64,000 nt of DNA from positions 367,779 through 431,778 of the forward strand of contig JANQNX010000009.1 in assembly GCA_028279365.1 (NCBI GenBank), given 5' to 3'. Made by a program: the position numbers and the translations under genes. Of the stretch, positions 28,520 through 36,187 are shown in pieces. Below the pieces are notes generated by a model. That model was not told where the DNA came from. It saw only the letters and a program-made list of their open reading frames with translations, and made no database searches. Positions within the stretch are counted from its first letter, which is position 1. Every line of letters begins with the position of its first letter. Source of the stretch: Gammaproteobacteria bacterium. GTDB taxonomy: Bacteria > Pseudomonadota > Gammaproteobacteria > Eutrophobiales > Eutrophobiaceae.

Positions 28520-28569
28520 ATAGTGATATATCATCATATATAATGATTATATATCAAATATAGTGATAT
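28520..28569. promoter_or_regulatory. Palindrome cluster, probable operators of the R-M block
   Basis: A direct repeat ATAGTGATAT occurs at 28520-28529 and 28560-28569. Between them lie a perfect palindrome TGATATATCA (28524-28533) and TGATTATATATCA (28544-28556). The last repeat overlaps the ATG of the DUF6471 gene, leaving no room for a Shine-Dalgarno site; the message may be leaderless. This resembles C-box arrangements of restriction-modification controller genes. Confidence 0.65.
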
Positions 28570-28816
28570 GTATTTACCTAAAGAAAAGTGGATATCTATT
28601 GCAAAATGTTTGCTCAAATCAGAGCTGGCAAAACGAAATATTAATTACGTTGAATTATCCCACAGGCTAGAACAGATAGGTATCTACGAGAGTCCAGAAA
28701 ATCTATCAAACAAGATATCTAGAGGCACTTTTTCCACTATTTTTCTACTGCAATGTATGACAGCGATAGATTGTGAAAACATACTATTAAATAAAGATAT
28801 ATGGAAAAACAGTTAA
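28568..28816 (+). CDS. DUF6471 small protein, candidate R-M controller
   Basis: 82 residues, helical throughout, with the DUF6471 pattern 'KCLLKSELAKRNINYVELSHRLEQIG' then 'NLSNKISRGTFSTIFLLQCMTAI'. This reads like an XRE-type helix-turn-helix. Its end overlaps the methyltransferase start by 16 bp, so both are translated from one message. The operators at its start codon suggest autoregulation like C proteins of restriction systems; that role is inference. Confidence 0.72.
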   Translation: MYLPKEKWISIAKCLLKSELAKRNINYVELSHRLEQIGIYESPENLSNKISRGTFSTIFLLQCMTAIDCENILLNKDIWKNS

Positions 28817-29709
28817 AAGTAGCATCTTTCTTTGCGGGAATTGGTGGCTTTGATTTAGGCCTTGAAAATGCGGGTATGTCTGTAGTGTTTCAGTGCGAGA
28901 TAAACAAATACTGCCAATCCGTATTGAAGCAACATTGGCCTAATGTTGTATTGCGTGATGATATTAAGAAATTGAGTGCGAAAGAAATACCTAAATCAGA
29001 AGTATGGTGCGGTGGATTTCCATGCCAAGATTTATCTCTAGCAAATCAAGGTAAAAGACAAGGATTAAAAGGAGAAAGAAGTGGCCTTTTTTACAAATAT
29101 TCAGAGCTCATATGCGAAAAACGTCCTAGGTGGATTATTATCGAAAATGTCCCAGGTCTTCTCAACAGCCACTCAGGAGAAGATTTCAAAGTACTCTTAC
29201 AAGCGTTGGATGAACTCGGGTATGGCGTTTCGTGGCGAGTATTTGATGCAAAATACTTTGGAACACCCCAAAGAAGACGCAGAGTGTACATTGTCGCAAG
29301 TTATAAAACCCTCCTCTCCGCTGAAGTACTTTTTGAACACAATGGAGTTACAGTCGCTGCTCGACAGGGCATCGGCAAGAGAGAAGTCGCTGCCAAAGAA
29401 TCTGGAAACGAGTATAAAGAATCAAATTACTACTCTATCCAGCATGCCGGGATTGGAAGAAAGCATACTGCTGGACCGCAAGCTAAAGGATTCAGAAATG
29501 ACGGAGAAACCTACACATTGGACTCAAGAGGAAGCTCTGACGCTGTATGTAAGACGAATGCTCCCTTCAGAGTACGAAATACTACAAGGGTTTCCGGAGG
29601 GGTGGACGGAAGTAGATTCAGAGCCCTAGGCAACGCAGTATGTGTTCCGATTGCAGAGTGGATTGGTCACAGAATCAACTATGTAGATAAACGTTTTTAC
29701 AGAAGATAG
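28801..29709 (+). CDS. C5-cytosine DNA methyltransferase, motif IX out of frame
   Basis: 302 residues. Motifs I ('FFAGIGGFDLGLENAG'), IV with catalytic Cys ('GGFPCQDLS'), VI ('ENVPGLL'), VIII ('GTPQRRRRVYIVA') and X ('GNAVCVPIAEWI') are in frame. Between about 29548 and 29620 the expected motif IX ('RRMLPSEYEILQGFPEGW') is present only in the +1 frame; the main frame there reads 'NTTRVSGGVDG'. Two compensating indels, or two assembly errors, explain this. As written, target recognition or activity should be harmed. It forms a block with the DUF6471 gene upstream and the convergent NotI-type endonuclease. Confidence 0.88.
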   Translation: MEKQLKVASFFAGIGGFDLGLENAGMSVVFQCEINKYCQSVLKQHWPNVVLRDDIKKLSAKEIPKSEVWCGGFPCQDLSLANQGKRQGLKGERSGLFYKYSELICEKRPRWIIIENVPGLLNSHSGEDFKVLLQALDELGYGVSWRVFDAKYFGTPQRRRRVYIVASYKTLLSAEVLFEHNGVTVAARQGIGKREVAAKESGNEYKESNYYSIQHAGIGRKHTAGPQAKGFRNDGETYTLDSRGSSDAVCKTNAPFRVRNTTRVSGGVDGSRFRALGNAVCVPIAEWIGHRINYVDKRFYRR

Positions 29710-30618
29710 CTATAAATCTTCGAAACCTTCAGTAAATAGTGGGGGGTATGGCTCTCCCTGATCAGTAAGAGCTCTTACAAAAGAGGAATAAGTGGTGAAG
29801 AGGGTTTTTTCATGATCTATAACAAGGGGAATGGCGCCAGCTTGCGGGGGTCTGCTTGTATCTTCTTTAAAAGCTATTAAAGCTAGAGTCCAGCCGTGAT
29901 CTCGAATATCTCTAAGCCCAGCGCCTAAAATGCGACTCACTAAATAGTCATACAAAAGTGAACCGACGCAAAAGACAATCCTTCCGTGCCCGGTTTTTTC
30001 TGCAACATTTCCTTTTATTAAAAACTGTTCTTGTTGTCTTCTCCATGCATTTGTTTCAATGGTTCCAGCTTGTGCAATAGTTTCTCTTAAAAATTCATTA
30101 GTTCGATTGGGCATGTTTTCCCAATCAGTTACATGTCTAGTGATGTGACCTGTATTTGAGGTTTCACCACCACCTTGCATTTCTAGAACTTCTCCACCGA
30201 CAACGTTTCTTCGTTTAATCACGAAATCGGCTTTATAGTTTGAGTTGTCACCACCTACTGGTACAGGAGCTTCTCTTTTTAATAAAATATCGTTCTCACC
30301 TATTGCGCCACCATAAATAAGGCGTGCGATTTCCATAATTCTATTTTTCTGATATTCGTTCAGACGAATAGGGCGTGGGGTTCTAACGCCTGCTCTTCTA
30401 GCAGTTTTCTTTGTCGCACATAGCCTATGTTCACAGACAATCCATAACTGACCATCACCCTTTCTAACAGAGCAAATTGGCTTTTGTAATTGTTGTGGAA
30501 CAAGTTTTTTACATGGTGCGTCCATAAATGGACACATGTCGCCTCTCGAGGCCGGAGCTATTGTCGGGTTATTAACATCAGTTCTTTGCCCGAGATACTC
30601 TGCAACTTTTACACTCAT
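29710..30618 (-). CDS. NotI-family type II restriction endonuclease
   Basis: 302 residues. The N-terminus has the NotI-type metal cysteines (C29, C36, C49, C62, C67; 'CPFMDAPC', 'WIVCEHRLC'), which in NotI hold an iron atom. A PD-(D/E)xK-like core follows with D131 ('YKADFVI') and E146-x-Q148 ('EVLEMQ'). NotI cuts GCGGCCGC; whether this relative has the same site is unknown. Shorter than NotI itself (383). It converges with the methyltransferase, the two stops being adjacent. Confidence 0.82.
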   Translation of the reverse strand: MSVKVAEYLGQRTDVNNPTIAPASRGDMCPFMDAPCKKLVPQQLQKPICSVRKGDGQLWIVCEHRLCATKKTARRAGVRTPRPIRLNEYQKNRIMEIARLIYGGAIGENDILLKREAPVPVGGDNSNYKADFVIKRRNVVGGEVLEMQGGGETSNTGHITRHVTDWENMPNRTNEFLRETIAQAGTIETNAWRRQQEQFLIKGNVAEKTGHGRIVFCVGSLLYDYLVSRILGAGLRDIRDHGWTLALIAFKEDTSRPPQAGAIPLVIDHEKTLFTTYSSFVRALTDQGEPYPPLFTEGFEDL

Positions 30619-30634
30619 TACATAGGTTAGATAG

Positions 30635-30655
30635 ATATACTCTAAACGAGTATAT
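30635..30655. promoter_or_regulatory. Inverted repeat upstream of the NotI-type gene
   Basis: A perfect 8-bp inverted repeat, ATATACTC-taaac-GAGTATAT, lies 17 bp before the endonuclease start codon. It is a good size for a dimeric repressor site, and different in sequence from the operators at the DUF6471 gene. Confidence 0.55.
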
Positions 30656-30712
30656 GATCCTGCTATACATATATAAAGTTAGGAGTAATGGAAATCCCTT
30701 TCCTAATTGTCT

Positions 30713-31885
30713 CTAACTAGCCTCCCGCATCGCCTCCTCAATCACGTCTGCCGCAGTATTGCTGGCATCCTGTAACGTCTTGGTGGACAGATGCGCGTAC
30801 CGCTGCGTTGTGACCTGATTGCTGTGACCCAATATCTTCTGTACCTCATACAGGGTTCGTCCCGAGTTCACCAGAAATGAGGCATGGCTGTGTCTCAGGT
30901 CGTGTAATCTCAAGAAGGGCAATCCAGCCGCTTTCCTGATACGAGTCCAGGATTTGGTGATATTGGTATAGCGCAGGTCTGTCCTATTGTTGATGAAGAC
31001 ATGGTCATAGTCATCCTGGGTGTCCAATGACTGCAGTACTTGGATAGCACTGTCATTCAAGGGCACAGACCGGACTTTCCCTGACTTCGCGTTCTGAAAC
31101 GGTATCTTCCAGACTCGCTGCTCCACATCAATATGCTTCCATTCCGCCTTCAGAGCCTCATTCAGGCGTGCCCCGGTGGACAGCAGGAAGAGGACAATGG
31201 CAGAGACCATACTGTTTTTGTCGGTCTTGAGAACGTTCAGGAGGCTCTTCAGATCTTCGCCTTTCAGGTAGTACTCCATCTGATTATCTTCCCGGTACAT
31301 CTTGATACGTTGGCAGGGGTTCTTCTCGATGAGGTCGAGGTCACAGGCATGGCCCATCGCGTGTCGGAGAGTGGTGATAACCCGATTTACGGAGGCATTG
31401 CTCAAGCCCTTGGCATGCAGCTTTGACTGTAGCTTTTTTATATCCGCCTTGTTGATGGCATTGAGCTTCCTGTCCATGAATGCTTCCTTGAGGTGTAGAC
31501 GGAAGTGTTGCTCTTTCTTGCAGCTAGACGATGCCTTGGTAGTTTCCAGCGTCCAAGGTAGGTAGGTGTCCTCCATGTAGGTGGAAAAGAGGGGTGCATC
31601 ACGTTTTTCCTCCAGGGTGCCAGAGAGCGCCAGAGTGGCTCGCTTCTCCCGGGCCATGGCTCTGGCCTGCCCGAGGGTAACGTCGGAGCCAGCGGCCAGC
31701 TTTTCGTGCCGGAGGCGGCCCGAGGCGGGGTCGGTGTAGCGGAACCAAAAGGTGGACTTCTGGGAGTTGCGGATTTCAAGATAGAGACCGGTGACGAGCT
31801 CGTCTGGTATTTCTATCTTACGTTTGTCGGGAGGGCATTTGAACTGGCGGCAGTTCACGTTGGTGAGTTTAGGTTTATCAGGCAT
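30713..31885 (-). CDS. int: Tyrosine recombinase/integrase
   Basis: 390 residues. An Arm-binding-type N-terminus ('KIEIPDELVTGLYLEIRNSQKSTFWFRY') and SAM-like core-binding domain precede the catalytic domain with R in 'STGARLNEAL', H-x-x-R in 'LHDLRHSHASFL', H in 'LGHSNQVTTQRYAHL' and the nucleophile Tyr in the same segment. AAGGAG lies 8 bp before the ATG. This is the only integrase seen and so the likely enzyme for the tRNA-Phe island, although it sits 12 kb from attL and 14.6 kb from attR. Confidence 0.94.
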   Translation of the reverse strand: MPDKPKLTNVNCRQFKCPPDKRKIEIPDELVTGLYLEIRNSQKSTFWFRYTDPASGRLRHEKLAAGSDVTLGQARAMAREKRATLALSGTLEEKRDAPLFSTYMEDTYLPWTLETTKASSSCKKEQHFRLHLKEAFMDRKLNAINKADIKKLQSKLHAKGLSNASVNRVITTLRHAMGHACDLDLIEKNPCQRIKMYREDNQMEYYLKGEDLKSLLNVLKTDKNSMVSAIVLFLLSTGARLNEALKAEWKHIDVEQRVWKIPFQNAKSGKVRSVPLNDSAIQVLQSLDTQDDYDHVFINNRTDLRYTNITKSWTRIRKAAGLPFLRLHDLRHSHASFLVNSGRTLYEVQKILGHSNQVTTQRYAHLSTKTLQDASNTAADVIEEAMREAS

Positions 31886-31907
31886 AGGCTTTTCTCCTTA
31901 CAGCAGG

Positions 31908-31942
31908 TTTAATAAAAAATGGCCATGGAATAGTCCATGGCC
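31908..31942 (-). terminator. Terminator after the 87-residue gene
   Basis: Read on the minus strand: GGCCATGG-actatt-CCATGGCC followed by ATTTTTTATT. It lies 10 bp after the stop of the gene at 31953, just before the integrase. Confidence 0.85.
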
Positions 31943-31952
31943 TCTATATGAG

Positions 31953-32216
31953 TTAAATCCAGTCTGAGTCATAAAAATCTTCAGATGAATTAGGTATTTT
32001 GCTTGGAACACGAATTATTTCACCAGATTGAAATAGATCATTTGCTATGTCCTGTAATAACTTTTTCTCGTCGGTTGTGAGCGGTTCCGAAACTACATCA
32101 GGTAGAACTGCATTAACGAAATATCTGAAATTTTCCTCTAGTTGATGCTTAGTCAGTTTTCTTAAAAGTTGATATCCAATGTTGTTTTGAATGTCTTTAG
32201 AAATATTATTTTTCAT
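31953..32216 (-). CDS. Unknown 87-residue protein
   Basis: The start at 32216 is fixed by GGAG 6 bp upstream; a TTG at 32228 is an alternative. Helical, acidic C-terminus ('EDFYDSDWI'), with 'QLEENFRYFVNAVLPDVVSEPLTTDEKKLL'. No family recognised. It has its own terminator, and its promoter must lie in the short gap after the preceding gene's terminator. Confidence 0.6.
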   Translation of the reverse strand: MKNNISKDIQNNIGYQLLRKLTKHQLEENFRYFVNAVLPDVVSEPLTTDEKKLLQDIANDLFQSGEIIRVPSKIPNSSEDFYDSDWI

Positions 32217-32226
32217 GCTTTTCTCC

Positions 32227-32266
32227 AAAAAAAATAAAAAAGGCCACGGAATCTCTTCGCGTGGCC
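32227..32266 (-). terminator. Terminator after the 87-residue gene at 32276
   Basis: On the minus strand GGCCACG-cgaagagattc-CGTGGCC is followed by a long T tract (TTTTTTATTTTTTTT). It starts 10 bp after the stop at 32276. Confidence 0.88.
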
Positions 32267-32275
32267 ATATGGTTT

Positions 32276-32539
32276 TTAATTAATGTTGTACTGGAAGTAA
32301 GATAAATTACTCGTGGTTTCGCCCATTTTAGTGAAAGGGACCTTTTTCTCTCGACATAAAGCAGCTAAAACAAGCCCCACTTTGAAATGCTCATGGTCCG
32401 GAACATACTTCCAGATCTCAGCAAGTATCTCTTCAGTGGTATATAAAATATCAGTGCGAAATAATCGTGTATCACCATTCAATACATAAATGATAATCTC
32501 GCGAAGTAGTTTTTCAGTTTCTTTATCGACGAATCGCAT
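32276..32539 (-). CDS. Unknown 87-residue protein
   Basis: Begins MRFVDKETEKLLREIIIYVL with AGGAGGT just upstream. A helical protein with 'TEEILAEIWKYVPDHEHFKVGLVLAALCREK', which has the look of a small HTH or adaptor. No family recognised. Followed by a strong terminator. Confidence 0.6.
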   Translation of the reverse strand: MRFVDKETEKLLREIIIYVLNGDTRLFRTDILYTTEEILAEIWKYVPDHEHFKVGLVLAALCREKKVPFTKMGETTSNLSYFQYNIN

Positions 32540-32869
32540 ATGCGACCTCCTGTGTTTAAAAGTTCAACATCAAAGGTGGCCACTTGGCGCGTAGTTGTAT
32601 CTTTAGAAGTGTCTTAGCAAGTGAAACTTACCAATATTTTTTAAGGCGGATGCCCGATTGAATGCTGTAGCTCTATGCTTGATATGACAGGCTGAATAAT
32701 TAACCTGCGCCTATAAAGGTAGCTGTTATGAATTTTTCGATCAAGTCATTTTTTTTGCCATGTTTTACATCAAATTTTGGCTGGCGCATAACGGCCCCGG
32801 TAATGAAGGGTGCATGCGCGGGGCTCGCGAAAGGGTCGCGCGCTAGTCCATTTGCCTATGAACATAATG
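32540..32869. other. 330-bp gap between small genes and the polymerase-like gene
   Basis: Contains the promoter of the 32276 gene. The middle has a GC-rich CpG-heavy stretch (32810-32845). A plus-strand frame (32728-32913) overlaps the end of the polymerase-like gene and is not convincing. No terminator seen. Confidence 0.4.
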
Positions 32870-34492
32870 CTACGTTGAAACTTTTTTATTTACTGATTTC
32901 CACTCGTTATTAACAGTGTCTCTTATTGTCTTATTGAAAGTGTCTTCATGAAGCTGTTTTTGTAATGCTTGCTTATTCAGCATAACTGAGTATGCCGTCG
33001 CCTTGCCTTGTTTATGGCCGTTTCGTTCATAGTGATTATCTGAATAAGCTATCCAATAAGGCGTTATTTGCCCGAGGCAGTCAATGATGGATAGATTAAA
33101 GGTTTCTGGTTTAACTTTAACTTGATGACCAGTGACTTCTTCAAACACTTCCAGCATCCAATGTTTCAATATTGGTATATCTCTGGTAGTGGTTATAAAT
33201 CCATCGTGTATCGGTAGAATACATAAATCAGCATCAATCCCTTTCAACAGTATTCGCTCAGCTATTTGAGAATCAATAAAATGCCCCTTAATGCCTTCAC
33301 CACTTGCCAATTTATCTTTTATAGGCGCATGTAACTGAATAAACTGCTCAATAATTTTCTGACCACTAATGAGTTCCCTGGAAAGTCCGCCTTTACGGAT
33401 GTAGTAATCGACGGTCTGTATGGCTTGTCTTTCACTATTGCAATTAACAATCGCGTTGAAGGCGACCTTAATATCACCACGTAATGACTTGTCATAACCG
33501 GGTAGTGCATAAGGGTCCTCCATGGGTAAATCCATACCTGCTTGCGCATACATGATGCTGAAATGCATACCGGAATAATCGAGTTGAGCTGTTCTCTTAC
33601 TATCAATAGTAATGAAGATACGATAATCAGACGGTATCTGCTGCCACCATGCACCATAGAAGCGTCCACCCTGTTCAAATGAAGCGTTATTGAATATGCG
33701 CTTTAGCCGTACCTGAGTAAAGTCAATACAGGGGCTTTCATTACCGGCATCATTATGACGACGTAGCTGCTTACGTAGTAATTGATGCTTTTCATCCGTG
33801 ATATCCAGGTTTAAGCAGTGGCGGGATAGAAAATCATTGATTATTTTAAGTCGTCTTCTGGCCTGTAGGCTGAAATCTGTATCCTCATAGTCCACAGGCT
33901 TGCCTGAAGAAAGCCCCTTTACCTTCTTGTCTTTCAAAATGATGATTTCAGGCGGTTTGTAGGGATAGTCTGTAATCATAAAACGAGAAAGCCTGAATTT
34001 CTGACAACGCAACATCAGGACTTCAGTAGCGCGATATCGAGTCGTTCTACGGTCGTTTGGATTGGGTGCCCATGTGCCTTTACCATAAGGCATCTCCAAA
34101 TAGCCCTGATGGACTAGGAAGGCCAACACATTGATGAGTATGCGGTACGATAAATGATCGGGATGATAGCGTTTGAGTTGATTATCACTGTAGTAAGCTT
34201 TGCTCAGGTGAATACCCATACAGAGCTCAGGTAAGGCGAGGTAGTTGCGGTAGGCTTCCAGGACAACATGGATCAGATGTTGCTGAATTTTGTCTTCATC
34301 CCGGATACGGGCATTCGGCTTGTTGTCTCGATACCAGTCTATGTATTCATTGAGCAGTGACGCAATCAGGTTTGTGACCTGTACGTGTTCAGACCAGTCA
34401 AAGCCGGTAAAAGGACGGCTAGGTGTATCGTCAATATCCAATGATGGCACCAAAGTAAAGACGTAGTATCCACAGCAAATAGGCTGCTGCAT
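32870..34492 (-). CDS. Divergent single-subunit polymerase-like protein (Pol A / T7 RNAP-type palm)
   Basis: 540 residues. I do not recognise an exact family, but three spaced segments look like the palm of A-family DNA polymerases and T7-type RNA polymerases: 'AQLDYSGMHFSIMYA' near 301-315 (motif A with metal Asp), 'RGDIKVAFNAIVNC' near 335-350 (motif B-like), and 'CILPIHDGFITT' near 421-432 (motif C, HD). The N-terminal ~200 residues are helical and basic. It could copy or prime element DNA, or be a defence polymerase. Distances between motifs are shorter than in Pol I. No clear Shine-Dalgarno site precedes the ATG, so the true start could be internal. Confidence 0.55.
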   Translation of the reverse strand: MQQPICCGYYVFTLVPSLDIDDTPSRPFTGFDWSEHVQVTNLIASLLNEYIDWYRDNKPNARIRDEDKIQQHLIHVVLEAYRNYLALPELCMGIHLSKAYYSDNQLKRYHPDHLSYRILINVLAFLVHQGYLEMPYGKGTWAPNPNDRRTTRYRATEVLMLRCQKFRLSRFMITDYPYKPPEIIILKDKKVKGLSSGKPVDYEDTDFSLQARRRLKIINDFLSRHCLNLDITDEKHQLLRKQLRRHNDAGNESPCIDFTQVRLKRIFNNASFEQGGRFYGAWWQQIPSDYRIFITIDSKRTAQLDYSGMHFSIMYAQAGMDLPMEDPYALPGYDKSLRGDIKVAFNAIVNCNSERQAIQTVDYYIRKGGLSRELISGQKIIEQFIQLHAPIKDKLASGEGIKGHFIDSQIAERILLKGIDADLCILPIHDGFITTTRDIPILKHWMLEVFEEVTGHQVKVKPETFNLSIIDCLGQITPYWIAYSDNHYERNGHKQGKATAYSVMLNKQALQKQLHEDTFNKTIRDTVNNEWKSVNKKVST

Positions 34493-34644
34493 GAACTTCA
34501 GTACGTGAATATTGCTAAAGAATAACTAGGTGGGCGCTTGCTCTCGAATCCATTCAAAAAACGTCACAGATGCTGTTCGGTGCATCTGCCTGAAGAACCA
34601 GTAATAATAGACGCCTAATATCAGAAGTCAAAATGAAATAATTT

Positions 34645-34821
34645 ATGAAGCGATTTGAATACAAACTGTACAGGAGCAATAAGGACAGCCGCATGACGGA
34701 AGAACTGATGAACGAACTAGGTCAACAGGGCTGGGAACTGGTGGGTGTCACGCAGGCGGATCAGGACCCGATGTTCAGCAGTACCGCTAATCTGTTTGTA
34801 TTTAAACGGGTACTAGACTGA
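34645..34821 (+). CDS. DUF4177-like 58-residue protein
   Basis: MKRFEYKLYRSNKDSRMTEE... with 'ELMNELGQQGWELVGVTQ' and final 'ANLFVFKRVLD' is the classic DUF4177 pattern (Y-K ... LN.lG..GWElv). Function unknown. Its 3' end overlaps the convergent small gene at 34813 by 9 bp. It is the only plus-strand gene in this part of the element. Confidence 0.72.
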   Translation: MKRFEYKLYRSNKDSRMTEELMNELGQQGWELVGVTQADQDPMFSSTANLFVFKRVLD

Positions 34822-34974
34822 TTCGGTCTCTGCGGCCTGAAGCTGTGAGCGAACAATCTTCATTTGGCTGACCAGATAAGACAACTCTTGTTGTAATGTT
34901 TTCTTGTAGTCAGGATTGACCTGCTGGACGGTTTCGATGAGTTGTATGGTGTGAGTTAGTGCATCTGCAATCAT
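34813..34974 (-). CDS. Unknown 53-residue protein
   Basis: Starts MIADALTHTIQLIETVQQ and is predicted to be a helical hairpin or coiled coil. A near-perfect ribosome site AGGGAGGTGA ends 7 bp before the ATG, making translation very likely. That site overlaps the stop of the upstream frame at 34982. Confidence 0.65.
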   Translation of the reverse strand: MIADALTHTIQLIETVQQVNPDYKKTLQQELSYLVSQMKIVRSQLQAAETESV

Positions 34975-34981
34975 GGTAAAG

Positions 34982-35161
34982 TCACCTCCCTGTGAACTGT
35001 ATACAGGCTACCCTTGAATTTGATGCATGCCTATTCCCTATATTGGGTATTTTCCAGTAATGTCGATGTACCTTAATCGGGTGATAGTGCGGTACCGCCC
35101 CGAGGGCCTTGGTAATACGGCCCCGGGTGGCATCTATACGGTCAGAATTGCAGAGAATCAT
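34982..35161 (-). CDS. Possible 59-residue protein between two overlapping genes
   Basis: A minus-strand frame begins MILCNSDRIDATRGRITKAL and ends CIQFTGR. Its ATG lies inside the end of the 49-residue gene and its TGA forms part of the next gene's Shine-Dalgarno site, an arrangement typical of coupled phage-like genes. Basic, His-rich. An opposite-strand frame (35027-35209) competes for this region. Confidence 0.4.
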   Translation of the reverse strand: MILCNSDRIDATRGRITKALGAVPHYHPIKVHRHYWKIPNIGNRHASNSRVACIQFTGR

Positions 35162-35291
35162 AGATATCAGGTGAATCACCTGCCAAAAGCCTTGCTTGAT
35201 CAACGATAGCTTCCTGCATACCTTCTTCAGGCACGTCCTGGTAACAAACGGCTTCTAGTGCTTCCAGTAAATAGTCTTCATATGAGTGCAT
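35142..35291 (-). CDS. Unknown 49-residue protein
   Basis: MHSYEDYLLEALEAVCYQD... is acidic and helical. AAAGGAGGT lies 6 bp before the ATG, which fixes this start rather than longer frames. No family recognised. Confidence 0.65.
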   Translation of the reverse strand: MHSYEDYLLEALEAVCYQDVPEEGMQEAIVDQARLLAGDSPDIYDSLQF

Positions 35292-35302
35292 AAATACCTC
35301 CT

Positions 35303-35473
35303 TTAAAAGTATTTTTTGATGGAATAAAAAATGACTGCGTAGAGCAGGGCGGCCACGATGAAATGAACGGGATAGACGTAGCCGAGGACAGCGCCCGCCA
35401 GTAACACAAGCACCTTTGATGTAGGTAAGAAAAAAGACAGCATTAAGATGAACAGCAGAAAAATAATCGACAT
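35303..35473 (-). CDS. Two-helix 56-residue membrane protein
   Basis: MSIIFLLFILMLSFFLPTSK... then 'VLVLLAGAVLGYVYPVHFIVAALLYAVIFY' and a basic end (IKKYF). Two to three membrane helices. The ribosome site is weak. Lies between small genes of the same strand; could be a holin-like or toxin-like peptide, but nothing shows that. Confidence 0.5.
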   Translation of the reverse strand: MSIIFLLFILMLSFFLPTSKVLVLLAGAVLGYVYPVHFIVAALLYAVIFYSIKKYF

Positions 35474-35635
35474 GGTTTTGCACCGATGTGAGTAAGTGGT
35501 TGAAAACGATCAGGTTTGCGATCGTCGGTATACGCTTGGGAAGCCATAAGCGTTCTTTGCGAACGTCTGTAACTGGTTGATTTAGATCGCGCTATGGACA
35601 ACGCGTGTTGAAAAGATTGGGAAAGAGAATCCCTA

Positions 35636-36124
35636 TTACTGCTTAGTGGTCTTTTTCTTACTGCGGGAGGGACGTTTCTTAGTGACTTTCTTTTTGCCAA
35701 CTTTTTTGGCCATTGCACGCTTCTTGGCAACAACACTGCTGGTAGTACCTTTGGGCTTGAGCTGTCTCAGGGTTAAATCAACGGCCTTCATATCCAACAA
35801 GCTGTATTGCCGCTTATTGGGTACAGCTTCGAAGACTTTCAGGTCCACCAGACAAGCAAAGAGAAAGCCTGCACAATTGGCGCTACTGTAAGGATAGAGC
35901 TTGGAAAGGAAGAAAGACGTGATGGGCTCATCCTTAGGCCAGGACTTCAGCGCCTTCTGGATATCGTTCCAGGCTATCCACTCTTTTGAAAACTTGCCGC
36001 CACCATCATTACTGGTGACACGGATATGCAGCTTGTTGTCAGCGGATTTGCCAATTTGACAACCGAGTTGGCTTTTACCCGATAGAGAAGGGCATTTAAA
36101 CGATTGTATGGGTGTAACAGACAT
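35636..36124 (-). CDS. Unknown protein with histone-H1-like lysine-rich tail
   Basis: 162 residues from ATG at 36124, chosen because GGAGGA lies 6 bp upstream. A globular N-terminal ~120 residues ('SLSGKSQLGCQIGKSADNKLHIRVTSNDGGGKFSKEW') is followed by a 35-residue tail with about half Lys/Arg ('KKVGKKKVTKKRPSRSKKK'). Such tails bind DNA without sequence preference. It may be an element-encoded nucleoid protein. Confidence 0.65.
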   Translation of the reverse strand: MSVTPIQSFKCPSLSGKSQLGCQIGKSADNKLHIRVTSNDGGGKFSKEWIAWNDIQKALKSWPKDEPITSFFLSKLYPYSSANCAGFLFACLVDLKVFEAVPNKRQYSLLDMKAVDLTLRQLKPKGTTSSVVAKKRAMAKKVGKKKVTKKRPSRSKKKTTKQ

Positions 36125-36187
36125 GTGTAATCCTCCTAATAAATAGGTTATGAGATAAATCAATTGTGAAAATATAAGGGTGGGGTG

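Noticed and set aside
29081..29629. Second long plus-strand frame inside the methyltransferase gene
   Set aside because: Only its last ~30 residues (motif IX) look like real protein; the rest is antiframe noise. It is used as evidence of a frameshift, not as a gene.
32728..32913. 61-residue plus-strand frame before the polymerase-like gene end
   Set aside because: Overlaps the end of a real minus-strand gene, odd composition and no family.
35027..35209. 60-residue plus-strand frame opposite the small genes
   Set aside because: The minus-strand frames here have Shine-Dalgarno sites and coupled starts; this one has none.
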